Assembly: GCA_900756875.1 (NCBI GenBank)
Contig: CAAELW010000147.1
Span: 1 to 25,806 of the forward strand
Direction of reading: 5' to 3'
Origin: Pasteurellaceae bacterium
Lineage (GTDB): Bacteria; Pseudomonadota; Gammaproteobacteria; Enterobacterales; Pasteurellaceae
DNA: 25,806 nt
Shown: one piece after another, positions 15,263-23,718 of the stretch
How positions within the stretch are numbered: the stretch's first letter is position 1
Layout of the letters: the number at the start of each line of letters is the position of its first letter
Made by a program: the position numbers and the translations under genes
Notes under the pieces: generated by a model
The model's input: the letters and a program-made list of their open reading frames with translations, nothing else
Database searches by the model: none
Told to the model about the DNA's origin: nothing

Positions 15263-16501
15263 ATGAGCACTACAACTAACAAAAAATGGAATAAATTTGA
15301 TGTCGCTTGGGTGTTAAATTTATTTGGTACTGCGGTGGGCGCAGGGGTATTATTTTTACCAATTAATGCAGGGATGGGCGGTTTCTGGCCATTGGTTGTG
15401 ATGGCGATTTTAGTCGGGCCGATGACGTATTTTGCGCATCGTGGTTTGGCTTATTTTGTTTTGTCTTCTTCTAAACCGGGCAGTGATATTACGGAAGTGG
15501 TAGAAGAGCATTTCGGACCAACAGCAGGGAAATTAATTACCTTATTATATTTCTTTGCAATTTTCCCAATTTTATTGATTTATGGAAACGGGATCACCAA
15601 TACCGTCGATTCTTTTATCGTCAACCAATTAGGCATGGCTTCACCAAATCGTGTAATCCTTTCTTTTGTATTGATTGCGGTATTGATTTCGGTAATGTTA
15701 TTCAGTGAAAAAGTCATGTTGAAAATCACGGAATTATTAGTTTATCCATTGGTATTGATTCTCTTTGCATTATCAATCTATCTCATTCCTCAATGGAATG
15801 CATCAATGCTTTATGAGCTTCCTACCGCTAGTGGTTTTGTGACGACATTGTGGTTAACTATTCCAGTGTTGGTATTCTCTTTTAACCATTCTCCGGCAAT
15901 TTCTTCTTTCACACTTTCTCAACAACGTGAATATAAAGATTTTGATAAAACGGAATATCACATTGGTCATACAGAGAAAGGCACTTCAACCGTATTACTT
16001 TTCTTCGTGATGTTCTTTGTGTTTAGTTGCGTATTAACGTTAACACCAGCAGAGTTATTAGAGGCAAAAGCGCAAAATATTAGTATCTTGTCGTATCTTG
16101 CGAACAAATTTGATAATCCATACATTTCTTATTTTGCACCGTTAGTGGCTTTCTTCGCGATTACAAGTTCATTCTTTGGCCATTATTTGGGGGCGCGTGA
16201 AGGCTTAGAAGGTTTATATCTCAAAATGAAAGGTGAAAGTGTAAATCGTAAAAAATTAAATTACGGTACTGCAGTATTCTTCTTACTCACTTTATGGGGC
16301 GTAGCAATCATTAACCCAAGTATTTTAGGCTTAATCGAATCGCTTGGCGGTCCAATTATTGCGATGATCCTTTTCATTATGCCTATGTATGCCATCCGCA
16401 ATGTCCCAGCAATGAAACGCTATCAAGGTCGTTTTAGTAATGTATTTGTAACAGTAATGGGATTAATTGCTATCTCTGCAGTCGTATATGGATTATTATA
16501 A
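15263..16501 (+). CDS. sdaC: Serine/H+ symporter SdaC (HAAAP family), 412 aa
   Basis: An inner-membrane amino acid:proton symporter of the HAAAP family. The N-terminus [20 protein letters not shown] is the usual first helix with its GTAVGAG break, and further signatures are [16 protein letters not shown] and [15 protein letters not shown]. About 11 membrane helices are visible. AGAGGGTGA precedes the ATG at good distance. sdaA follows after 34 bp, a transporter-dehydratase pairing as in E. coli sdaC-sdaB, which makes serine the likely substrate over threonine or tryptophan. Probably under CRP control, so induced when carbon is poor. Confidence 0.92.
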   Translation: MSTTTNKKWNKFDVAWVLNLFGTAVGAGVLFLPINAGMGGFWPLVVMAILVGPMTYFAHRGLAYFVLSSSKPGSDITEVVEEHFGPTAGKLITLLYFFAIFPILLIYGNGITNTVDSFIVNQLGMASPNRVILSFVLIAVLISVMLFSEKVMLKITELLVYPLVLILFALSIYLIPQWNASMLYELPTASGFVTTLWLTIPVLVFSFNHSPAISSFTLSQQREYKDFDKTEYHIGHTEKGTSTVLLFFVMFFVFSCVLTLTPAELLEAKAQNISILSYLANKFDNPYISYFAPLVAFFAITSSFFGHYLGAREGLEGLYLKMKGESVNRKKLNYGTAVFFLLTLWGVAIINPSILGLIESLGGPIIAMILFIMPMYAIRNVPAMKRYQGRFSNVFVTVMGLIAISAVVYGLL

Positions 16502-16535
16502 GCGGCTTTTTAGTTTAGCTTAGGATTGAAATAAT

Positions 16536-17906
16536 ATGATTAGTGTATTTGATATGTTTAAAGTGGGGGTTGGGCCATCCAGCTCCCATACTGTCGGTCC
16601 GATGAAAGCGGGTAAACAGTTTATTGACGATTTAATCGAACAAGGTAAATTTGATGCGGTCGCGACCTTGCATGTGGATGTTTATGGCTCTCTCTCTATG
16701 ACGGGGCATGGCCATAATACCGATATTGCGATCATCATGGGATTAGCCGGTTATCTACCGCACGATGTAGACATTGATTTAATTCCAACATTTATCGAAC
16801 AGGTTAAACAAACCAAAAAACTGTCGATTGCACAAGGCAAAAAAACGGTTAATTTCGATTGGGATGCCAATATGGTATTCCATAATTCCTTTTTATCATT
16901 GCATGAAAACGGCATGACAATCACAGCATTGGATGCTGAGCGTAATGTGCTTTACCGTCAAACCTATTATTCTATCGGTGGTGGTTTTATCGTGGATGAA
17001 GTGCATTTTGGTCAAGAGGAAGAGAATCCTGTGGCCGTACCGTATCCTTATCAACATGCTGAAGATATTTTGAAACATTGTCAGGAAAATGGCTTAATGC
17101 TTTCTACGGTGATGATGAGAAATGAGTTAGCATTACGTGATAAAAAAGAGGTTGAAGCGCATTTACATAATGTTTGGAAAACCATGAAGGATTGTATTGA
17201 GCATGGTGTCAATACAGAAGGCGTGTTACCTGGCCCATTAAAAGTGGTGCGTCGTGCACCTTCACTTTATCGTCTTTTGCAAGCTAATAACAATCGTCTT
17301 GCAAATGATCCAATGCATGTCATCGACTGGGTGAATATGTTTGCCCTCGCAGTAAACGAAGAGAATGCTGCAGGTGGACGTGTCGTGACTGCACCGACTA
17401 ACGGAGCTTGTGGTATCGTTCCAGCTGTGCTTTCTTATTACGAAAAATTCGTAGGACCTTTAACACAGGATGTGATTGAGCGCTACTTATTGACTGCAGG
17501 TATGATTGGTTCACTTTATAAGATGAATGCGTCTATTTCTGGTGCAGAAGTGGGCTGTCAAGGGGAAGTGGGTGTGGCATGTTCAATGGCCGCAGCGGGT
17601 TTAACTGAAATCCTAGGCGGTACGCCAGTACAAGTGTGTATTGCAGCTGAAATTGCAATGGAACATAATCTGGGCTTAACTTGTGACCCTGTTGGTGGTC
17701 AAGTACAAGTACCTTGTATTGAACGTAATGCGATAGCTTCGGTGAAAGCGATTAATGCAAGCCGTATGGCATTACGTCGAACCACAAACCCTCGCGTAAC
17801 CTTGGATAAAGTGATCGAAACCATGTATGAAACAGGTAAAGACATGAATGCTAAATACCGTGAAACATCGAAAGGTGGCTTAGCGGTGAAAGTAGTGTGT
17901 TCTTAA
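16536..17906 (+). CDS. sdaA: L-serine ammonia-lyase, iron-sulfur type
   Basis: A cytosolic [4Fe-4S] enzyme turning L-serine into pyruvate and ammonia. It is the single-chain form: beta domain first ([20 protein letters not shown]), alpha domain from about residue 190. Cluster ligands C341, C383 and C394 keep the 42/11 spacing of the type II enzyme, and the penultimate Cys455 (VVCS end) matches the C-terminal tail cysteine that caps the cluster in the known structure. Length 456 versus ~454 in E. coli SdaA. AGGA lies upstream of the ATG. With SdaC it forms a serine-to-pyruvate route. Confidence 0.96.
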   Translation: MISVFDMFKVGVGPSSSHTVGPMKAGKQFIDDLIEQGKFDAVATLHVDVYGSLSMTGHGHNTDIAIIMGLAGYLPHDVDIDLIPTFIEQVKQTKKLSIAQGKKTVNFDWDANMVFHNSFLSLHENGMTITALDAERNVLYRQTYYSIGGGFIVDEVHFGQEEENPVAVPYPYQHAEDILKHCQENGLMLSTVMMRNELALRDKKEVEAHLHNVWKTMKDCIEHGVNTEGVLPGPLKVVRRAPSLYRLLQANNNRLANDPMHVIDWVNMFALAVNEENAAGGRVVTAPTNGACGIVPAVLSYYEKFVGPLTQDVIERYLLTAGMIGSLYKMNASISGAEVGCQGEVGVACSMAAAGLTEILGGTPVQVCIAAEIAMEHNLGLTCDPVGGQVQVPCIERNAIASVKAINASRMALRRTTNPRVTLDKVIETMYETGKDMNAKYRETSKGGLAVKVVCS

Positions 17907-17921
17907 AATTTAGTAGATAGT

Positions 17922-17955
17922 AAAAGAGCGGTCATTTTTGACCGCTCTTTTGTTT
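17922..17955. terminator. Terminator of sdaC-sdaA, with USS-like arms
   Basis: AAAAGAGCGGTCA (17922-17934) and TGACCGCTCTTTT (17939-17951) around TTTT. The arms hold AAGAGCGGT, one base away from the USS. It could also serve the convergent lipoprotein gene. Confidence 0.92.
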
Positions 17956-17962
17956 ATCTAAT

Positions 17963-18775
17963 TTAGTCTTTTTTACCAGCGAATGCTCCTATATGAGGAG
18001 ACGTATTGTTATTTACTTCTTTTGTTCTGAATATGCCACCAATTTCATTTGCATTTGGTCCAAAGAAGCCACCTTTAACAATGACAGGATCTTGCTCTTC
18101 TGATGCAAATGAGCTGCCATTAATTTTTGCATTAAGTTGTAATGTTTCAGGAGTGTTATTATTTTCTTTTCTGTTACTTACTTCAATAGCACCATTCACA
18201 GTTTTATTATCAAAATTGACGTTAAGTTTTCCTCTAGTTGAATAGTCTGAAACAGTGTGTTTAGTATGACTAAACATAGGCACTCGAATAGAATAAGTAG
18301 CACTTCCTTTTGGCATATCGCGTACATCGGTATATTTACCATTAATAAAAGCATACTCATGCCACTCTGAAATATTGGAAGAAAGTAATCCAACCACTAA
18401 GTTATCTGAAGAATAAACCGATACTTTACTAATTTTATCGGGTAGATTATCTCGACCTGTTTGAATATTTCCACCGATAACACGTAACCAACCACTTTGG
18501 CTTATTCCATCTTTACTTACTTCAACAAGATCGAATGTTTTTCCTTCAACAGTGATTTGTGAAAGTTTATCAGAATTATTAAACTGAATAGGATTTTGTG
18601 AGAGATATGTAAAATTTACATTAGCAATATAGTTTTTCCCCTCACTGCTGATGGTTTCTTTGGGCGTTTCTGGAGATGGATTTACAGGATTAGGATTCTC
18701 AGAACCACCGCCCCCAGAGCCACAGGCTGAAATTAATAGTGCAGATAACGCTGAAATTAAGAAATGTCTTTTCAT
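17963..18775 (-). CDS. Surface lipoprotein with TbpB/factor-H-binding-protein-like C-terminal barrel, 270 aa
   Basis: The signal peptide ends in lipobox ISAC (Cys18), followed by GSGGGG and a Pro/Asn/Glu linker to about residue 41, a layout common in surface lipoproteins such as fHbp. The last ~115 residues resemble the C-terminal barrel of fHbp/TbpB: a PKGSATY start, a GKLNVNFDNKTVNGAI strand pair, and the ending GGFFGPNANEIGGIF...HIGAFAGKKD, the mark of Slam-exported lipoproteins. The middle (residues 42-150) is not recognised. Size is like fHbp (~274), far below TbpB. AAGGAG lies 9 bp before the ATG. No Slam (DUF560) gene or TonB receptor is adjacent. Likely role: binding a host protein or haem at the cell surface; the ligand is unknown. 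The gene is AT-rich and lacks any USS, which may mean transfer. Confidence 0.8.
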   Translation of the reverse strand: MKRHFLISALSALLISACGSGGGGSENPNPVNPSPETPKETISSEGKNYIANVNFTYLSQNPIQFNNSDKLSQITVEGKTFDLVEVSKDGISQSGWLRVIGGNIQTGRDNLPDKISKVSVYSSDNLVVGLLSSNISEWHEYAFINGKYTDVRDMPKGSATYSIRVPMFSHTKHTVSDYSTRGKLNVNFDNKTVNGAIEVSNRKENNNTPETLQLNAKINGSSFASEEQDPVIVKGGFFGPNANEIGGIFRTKEVNNNTSPHIGAFAGKKD

Positions 18776-18851
18776 TTATGGATACTCCTTAACAAATAAC
18801 AAGTCATTTTTGATTTTAGATATAACTTATTATTTTTACAAGTATTATCTG

Positions 18852-19943
18852 TCATTTTTCTTTTACATCAATAATGATAACTTCCGACTGTGAACCTAAG
18901 CGCATTGGAATGCCCCAGAAGCCATAACCAGAAGTGACAAATACATGTGGATTGCCAATTTTTTCATGCCCATAATCCAAACGATACATCATTTTTGTGA
19001 TTAAACTGGCGGGGAATATTTGCCCTTTATGTGCATGCCCTGAAACTTGAATATCAAGCGGAAGTGAAGCATGTTTTTCAATATCTGTTGGGCGGTGATC
19101 CAAGAGAATAGTTGGTAAGTCCGTATTCACTTGTTTTAATAATGTCTCGGTACTTGGTCTATCGTGAGCAAGATTGTCATTTCGTCCAATAAGCACCAAC
19201 TCATTATTTAACGTTAATGTTTCATCTCTTAACACGGTGATACCTGCTTTGCGAATTTCCCGATCAATTCGATCTTGGTCTCCAAATAAGTCATGATTGC
19301 CTAGTGTGGCATAAACACCCATTGGAGCCTTGAGTTTTGCCATATGAGGTTGCATTTTTTCGGCTAAATAGGCATTGACGTTATCGTCCATAATATCGCC
19401 AGGCAGTAAAATGATATCCACCTTTTCTTGCTGCATAATATCAGCCAGTTTATCCAATTCTTTCCCACCAAATAATTTGCCTAAATGGAGGTCGCTTGCC
19501 ATACCAATTCGCAATGGTTTAATGGGCTTATCTAGCGTAATTTCATAATGAATAACACGAGTAACATAGGCGTTATACACACTTAAGGCAGTGATACCAA
19601 TAAATAAAACGGGGTAAGCAATGCGCAAAGTGCGGTCGATTTTGGCGATGGATTTGGATTTTCGGAAAAGGAAGTGGGTACATCCCACGGCAATACTCGC
19701 AAAAGATGAAAAAAGGAGCAGTGCGAGCACTAAAGCGATAAGTCGAAATGCCGTAAAAAGCTTTAGAAAATGACAAATAACTAAGACATTAGGAAGCAAA
19801 AAGCTGGTGAAGGTGATTGCTCGTCTTGTCTTTTTGTCTAACGGTTTGTTAAGCCACCAAATCAGCGTTTTATTAAAAATATAAATCAGCAGTTGTAACA
19901 AAATAATAGCTGCCGTAAATATAAAGTAATAACGAGTTTCCAT
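18852..19943 (-). CDS. Membrane-anchored metallophosphoesterase, 363 aa
   Basis: About four hydrophobic helices fill residues 1-130, then a calcineurin-type phosphoesterase domain: SDLHLG (~150), PGDIMDD (~185), GNHD (~218) and SGHAHKGQ (~305) are the metal ligands. This matches the YkuE/YaeI-like membrane phosphoesterases of unknown or lipid-linked substrates; it is not LpxH, which lacks the membrane part. The lipoprotein gene starts 76 bp downstream in the same direction, and co-transcription is possible. A USS lies in the membrane part. Confidence 0.88.
   Translation of the reverse strand: METRYYFIFTAAIILLQLLIYIFNKTLIWWLNKPLDKKTRRAITFTSFLLPNVLVICHFLKLFTAFRLIALVLALLLFSSFASIAVGCTHFLFRKSKSIAKIDRTLRIAYPVLFIGITALSVYNAYVTRVIHYEITLDKPIKPLRIGMASDLHLGKLFGGKELDKLADIMQQEKVDIILLPGDIMDDNVNAYLAEKMQPHMAKLKAPMGVYATLGNHDLFGDQDRIDREIRKAGITVLRDETLTLNNELVLIGRNDNLAHDRPSTETLLKQVNTDLPTILLDHRPTDIEKHASLPLDIQVSGHAHKGQIFPASLITKMMYRLDYGHEKIGNPHVFVTSGYGFWGIPMRLGSQSEVIIIDVKEK
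19628..19636 (+). repeat. USS inside the metallophosphoesterase gene
   Basis: AAGTGCGGT on +; on the coding strand it covers D-R-T-L in a loop between predicted membrane helices. Confidence 0.93.
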
Positions 19944-19960
19944 CAGCGATTCCTAAATAA

Positions 19961-19969
19961 AAGTGCGGT
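19961..19969 (+). repeat. USS upstream of ybaB
   Basis: AAGTGCGGT followed by CATTTTT in the divergent spacer between the phosphoesterase gene and ybaB. Confidence 0.95.
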
Positions 19970-20078
19970 CATTTTTAACCAAGTTTTGAAGTGTGGAATA
20001 ATAAATTTCTCTGTTCCCAAAGGCAAATTTTTTCGCTAAAATGCGGCTCGTTTTAGTTAATTTAAGAAGGAAAATCCA

Positions 20079-20408
20079 ATGTTTGGAAAAGGCGGTTTAG
20101 GCGGCTTGATGAAACAAGCCCAACAAATGCAAGAAAAAATGCAAAAAATGCAGGAAGAAATTGTCCAATTAGAAGTAACAGGCGAAAGCGGTGCAGGTTT
20201 AGTCAAAATCACGATTAATGGCGCGCACAACTGTCGTCGTATTGAGATCGATCCTTCTTTAATGGAAGACGACAAAGAAATGTTGGAAGATTTAATCGCT
20301 GCCGCATTCAACGATGCAGTCCGTCGTGCAGAAGAGTTACAAAAAGAAAAAATGGCTTCTGTAACCGCAGGCATGCCATTACCTCCTGGAATGAAACTTC
20401 CATTTTAA
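20079..20408 (+). CDS. ybaB: Nucleoid-associated protein YbaB/EbfC
   Basis: 109 residues, the family length. The N-terminus is a Gly-rich lead then a Met/Gln/Lys coiled helix ([18 protein letters not shown]), the centre is the strand part [17 protein letters not shown], and the end is [10 protein letters not shown]; all are hallmarks of YbaB/EbfC. It binds DNA as a dimer and coats the nucleoid. AAGGA lies upstream of the ATG. It heads ybaB-recR-topB; a hairpin lies between it and recR. Confidence 0.97.
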   Translation: MFGKGGLGGLMKQAQQMQEKMQKMQEEIVQLEVTGESGAGLVKITINGAHNCRRIEIDPSLMEDDKEMLEDLIAAAFNDAVRRAEELQKEKMASVTAGMPLPPGMKLPF

Positions 20409-20415
20409 TTCATTG

Positions 20416-20443
20416 GGTGTGTGAATTTACACGTTCACACACC
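20416..20443 (+). other. Hairpin between ybaB and recR, possible attenuator
   Basis: GGTGTGTGAA (20416-20425) and TTCACACACC (20434-20443) with an 8-base loop. It is followed by ATTCATTTT, only a partial T-tract, so it may lower rather than stop read-through into recR. Confidence 0.55.
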
Positions 20444-20469
20444 ATTCATTTTCTCCCATCATAAATATT

Positions 20470-21072
20470 ATGCAAAGCAGTCCACTTTTAGAACATCTTA
20501 TTGAAAACCTTCGTTGCTTGCCGGGTGTTGGCCCTAAATCAGCGCAGCGCATGGCTTATCATCTTTTACAGCGCAATCGTAGCGGTGGGATGAATTTAGC
20601 ACGTGCATTAACGGAAGCGATGTCTAAAATTGGGCATTGTTCACAGTGTCGCGATTTTACCGAAGAGGAAACGTGCAATATTTGTAACAATCCTCGCCGT
20701 CAAAATTCAGGTTTGCTTTGCGTGGTGGAAATGCCGGCGGATATTCAAGCTATTGAGCAAACCGGCCAATTTTCTGGGCGCTATTTTGTCTTAATGGGGC
20801 ACTTATCGCCTTTAGATGGTATTGGGCCAAAAGAAATTGGTTTAGATTTATTGCAAAAACGTCTGGTTGAAGAATCCTTCCACGAAGTGATTTTAGCGAC
20901 TAATCCAACGGTGGAAGGCGATGCCACAGCCAATTATATTGCTGAAATTTGCCATCAACATAATATTAAAGTGAGTCGTATTGCTCACGGGATCCCCGTC
21001 GGTGGGGAATTAGAAACCGTGGACGGCACTACCTTAACTCATTCTTTCTTAGGTCGTCGTCAGATCGACTAA
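20470..21072 (+). CDS. recR: Recombination protein RecR
   Basis: RecR loads RecA at gaps with RecO (and RecF). Visible parts: helix-hairpin-helix [17 protein letters not shown], zinc finger C57-x2-C60 / C69-x2-C72, Toprim domain with [15 protein letters not shown] and [15 protein letters not shown], and the C-terminal Walker-B-like [10 protein letters not shown]. At 200 residues it matches E. coli. The order ybaB-recR is widely conserved. No strong Shine-Dalgarno is seen. topB begins 4 bp after the stop. Confidence 0.98.
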   Translation: MQSSPLLEHLIENLRCLPGVGPKSAQRMAYHLLQRNRSGGMNLARALTEAMSKIGHCSQCRDFTEEETCNICNNPRRQNSGLLCVVEMPADIQAIEQTGQFSGRYFVLMGHLSPLDGIGPKEIGLDLLQKRLVEESFHEVILATNPTVEGDATANYIAEICHQHNIKVSRIAHGIPVGGELETVDGTTLTHSFLGRRQID

Positions 21073-21076
21073 TCTT

Positions 21077-23020
21077 ATGCGCCTGTTTATTGCCGAGAAA
21101 CCCAGTCTTGGGCGAGCGATTGCCGATGTCTTACCAAAACCTCATCAACGAGGTGATGGTTTTATTAAATGCGGCAATGATGATATCGTGACTTGGTGCG
21201 TGGGGCATTTGCTCGAACAGGCAGAGCCGGATGCCTACGATCCAAAATTCAAACAATGGCGTTTAGAACATTTACCCATCATTCCTGAAAAATGGATTCT
21301 GTTACCGCGAAAAGAAGTGAAAAAACAACTTTCTGTGGTGGAAAAACTGATTCATCAAGCCGATATTTTAGTTAATGCAGGCGACCCGGATAGAGAAGGG
21401 CAGTTGCTGGTGGATGAAGTGTTTAGTTATGCCAATTTATCAGCCGAAAAACGTGATGGCATTTTGCGTTGTCTGATTAGCGATCTTAACCCAAGTGCGG
21501 TGGAAAAAGCCGTACAAAAGCTCCAACCGAATCGTCATTTTATTCCATTAGCCACCTCTGCGCTAGCACGTGCTCGTGCAGATTGGCTTTATGGCATTAA
21601 TATGACCCGCGCTTATACCATTCGCGGTCGCCAAGCCGGTTATGATGGCGTGCTTTCCGTTGGGCGAGTACAAACCCCCGTATTAGGCTTGATTGTTCGC
21701 CGTGATTTAGAAATTGAACATTTCCAACCAAAAGATTTCTATGAAGTGTTGGCATGGGTGAAAGAAGAAAAAACGTCTGAAAATCCGACCGCACTTTTTT
21801 CTGCACTTTGGCAACCGAGCAAGGCTTGTGAAGATTACCAAGATGAAGATGGTCGCGTACTGTCTTTAGGCTTAGCCGAAAATGTCGTGAAGCGTATTAC
21901 CGATCAACCTGCCGAAGTGACCGAATATGTGGATAAGCGAGAAAAAGAAACCGCCCCTTTGCCTTATTCGTTGTCAGCATTGCAGATTGATGCGGCAAAA
22001 CGTTTTGGCATGTCAGCACAAAGTGTGTTGGATACCTGTCAGCGTTTATATGAAACCCATCGTTTGATTACCTATCCGCGTTCTGATTGTCGCTATTTGC
22101 CAGAAGAGCATTTTGCTGAACGACATAAAGTGATGAATGCCATTTCACTGCATTGTCAGACTTATCAAACCTTGCCATCGGTGGTAGACACTGAGCAGCG
22201 TAATCGTTGCTGGAATGATAAAAAGGTGGAGGCGCACCATGCCATTATTCCGACGGCTAACACACGTTCGATCAATTTAAGCATTGATGAACAACGTATT
22301 TATGAATTGATTGCGCGTCAGTATTTATTGCAGTTCTGCCCTGATGCGGAATATCGTAAAAGCAAAATTACCTTAAGTATTGCGGGCGGTACTTTTGTGG
22401 CACAAGCACGTAACTTGCAAACTGCAGGTTGGAAAGAGCTACTTGGTAAAGAAGACGAAGATGAAAATCAAGAGCCGCTATTGCCGATCGTGAAAAAAGG
22501 GCAGATCCTGTATTGCGAACGAGGCGAAGTGGTGAGCAAAAAAACACAACCACCAAAACCATTTACCGATGCGACATTGCTTTCGGCCATGACAGGGATT
22601 GCGCGTTTTGTGCAAGATAAAGAATTGAAAAAAATTCTACGTGAAACAGATGGGCTTGGCACAGAAGCCACGCGTGCAGGTATTATTGAATTGCTGTTTA
22701 AACGAGGCTTTTTGACCAAAAAAGGACGCAATATTCATAGCACAGAAACGGGACGGATCCTCATTTCAGCTTTGCCGGATATTGCTACACAACCTGATAT
22801 GACAGCACATTGGGAAGCGCAGTTAACGGATATCAGCCAAAAACAGGCGAGTTATCAGCAATTTATGTTTACGCTTAATCAAATGTTGCCGGATTTGGTG
22901 CGTTTTGTGGATTTCACCGCATTACGTCGTTTAAGTCAGATTTCAAAAGGTTTAAATACGGCACCTGCTAAACGAAAAAGAGCGGTCAAAAAATCAGAAA
23001 ATTTAAACGCTGAAAATTGA
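21077..23020 (+). CDS. topB: DNA topoisomerase III
   Basis: A type IA topoisomerase that decatenates DNA through single-strand passage. Visible parts: Toprim domain with catalytic Glu in [11 protein letters not shown] and DPDREGQ (~104), and active-site Tyr333 in RLITYPRSD. Further conserved blocks are [26 protein letters not shown] and [20 protein letters not shown]. 647 residues versus 653 in E. coli; the tail is basic ([10 protein letters not shown]), as in E. coli. A ~5-residue extra stretch near residue 238 carries a USS. There is no clear Shine-Dalgarno and the gene starts 4 bp after recR, so translation is probably coupled. Confidence 0.97.
   Translation: MRLFIAEKPSLGRAIADVLPKPHQRGDGFIKCGNDDIVTWCVGHLLEQAEPDAYDPKFKQWRLEHLPIIPEKWILLPRKEVKKQLSVVEKLIHQADILVNAGDPDREGQLLVDEVFSYANLSAEKRDGILRCLISDLNPSAVEKAVQKLQPNRHFIPLATSALARARADWLYGINMTRAYTIRGRQAGYDGVLSVGRVQTPVLGLIVRRDLEIEHFQPKDFYEVLAWVKEEKTSENPTALFSALWQPSKACEDYQDEDGRVLSLGLAENVVKRITDQPAEVTEYVDKREKETAPLPYSLSALQIDAAKRFGMSAQSVLDTCQRLYETHRLITYPRSDCRYLPEEHFAERHKVMNAISLHCQTYQTLPSVVDTEQRNRCWNDKKVEAHHAIIPTANTRSINLSIDEQRIYELIARQYLLQFCPDAEYRKSKITLSIAGGTFVAQARNLQTAGWKELLGKEDEDENQEPLLPIVKKGQILYCERGEVVSKKTQPPKPFTDATLLSAMTGIARFVQDKELKKILRETDGLGTEATRAGIIELLFKRGFLTKKGRNIHSTETGRILISALPDIATQPDMTAHWEAQLTDISQKQASYQQFMFTLNQMLPDLVRFVDFTALRRLSQISKGLNTAPAKRKRAVKKSENLNAEN
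21493..21501 (+). repeat. USS inside topB (first)
   Basis: AAGTGCGGT encodes part of P-S-A-V in a helix of the Toprim region. Confidence 0.93.
21788..21796 (-). repeat. USS inside topB (second)
   Basis: ACC GCA CTT encodes T-A-L in a loop longer than in E. coli TopB. Confidence 0.93.
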
Positions 23021-23060
23021 TTAAACTTAATACAATTAAGTAAAAAAAATGGGAAAGCGC

Positions 23061-23087
23061 TTGCGAAAAGCGTGAATTTTATATAAC
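23061..23087 (+). promoter_or_regulatory. Possible secG promoter
   Basis: -35 TTGCGA (23061-23066), 15-bp spacer, -10 TATAAC (23082-23087). The short spacer makes it tentative. The leader contains the palindrome TTGCGA-AA-TCGCAA (23105-23118). Confidence 0.35.
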
Positions 23088-23136
23088 ATTTGCTCCCAGT
23101 TTTCTTGCGAAATCGCAATTTAGAGAAGAAAGAATA

Positions 23137-23484
23137 ATGTACAATATTTTATTATTTATTTATGTATTAATTTGTATCGCCTTAATCGGCTTTATCCTTG
23201 TTCAACAAGGTAAAGGTGCGAACGCAGGTGCATCATTTGGGGGCGGTGCATCAGGTACCATGTTTGGTTCTGCAGGTGCAGGTAACTTCTTAACTCGTAC
23301 CAGCGCAATTTTAGCAACTGGCTTTTTTGTAATTGCTTTAGTGTTAGGTAACATTAACTCTCACCGTGGCAACGTACAAAAAGGTTCATTTGACGATTTA
23401 TCTCAAACTGCTGAACAAGTTCAACAACAGCAACAACAAGCTGCTCCAGCAGTTGAAAACAAAAATAACGATATTCCGCAATAA
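23137..23484 (+). CDS. secG: Preprotein translocase subunit SecG
   Basis: SecG is the third part of the SecYEG channel. The 115-residue product has the two expected membrane helices (residues ~2-20 and ~52-70) joined by the Gly-rich cytoplasmic loop VQQGKGANAGASFGGGASGTMFGS. The tail is Gln-rich with a run of six Gln from CAA/CAG codons. The position before tRNA-Leu(GAG) matches E. coli secG-leuU. GAGAAGAAAG serves as a loose Shine-Dalgarno. Confidence 0.97.
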   Translation: MYNILLFIYVLICIALIGFILVQQGKGANAGASFGGGASGTMFGSAGAGNFLTRTSAILATGFFVIALVLGNINSHRGNVQKGSFDDLSQTAEQVQQQQQQAAPAVENKNNDIPQ

Positions 23485-23504
23485 GGAATAAAAACAGAAT
23501 AAAC

Positions 23505-23590
23505 GCTCTGGTGGTGGAATTGGTAGACACGCTATCTTGAGGGGGTAGTGGCCGCAGGCCGTGCGAGTTCAAGTCTCGCTCAGAGCACCA
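23505..23590 (+). tRNA. tRNA-Leu (anticodon GAG)
   Basis: 86 nt with encoded CCA and a long variable arm (GGCCGCAGGCC region). Acceptor GCTCTGG pairs with TCAGAGC (last pair G-T). The anticodon stem CTATC/GGTAG encloses TTGAGGG, anticodon GAG. It starts 20 bp after secG and is probably processed from the same transcript. Confidence 0.97.
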
Positions 23591-23595
23591 ACTAT

Positions 23596-23624
23596 AAACC
23601 GACTTAATCAAGTCGGTTTTTTTT
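23596..23624 (+). terminator. Terminator after tRNA-Leu
   Basis: AACCGACTT (23597-23605), loop AATC, AAGTCGGTT (23610-23618), then a T-run. Confidence 0.93.
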
Positions 23625-23718
23625 CGCCTAAAATTTGTTTAGACCGCTAGTTATTATCCCCTGTTTTGGTTACAATCGGTCAATTTCTTTTTCTTTAGAA
23701 ACCCATTAGGAGAGCACT

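Noticed and set aside
23105..23118. TTGCGA-AA-TCGCAA as a competence CRP-S site
   Set aside because: Half-sites are 2 bp apart instead of 6; more likely a small leader hairpin.
23640..23700. GACCG...CGGTC repeat before the PTS gene as a ScrR operator
   Set aside because: Five-base arms about 30 bp apart with no symmetry like LacI-family operators.
23505..23718. tRNA-Leu as an integration site of a mobile element
   Set aside because: No integrase, direct repeat of the tRNA 3' end or foreign-looking genes follow it.
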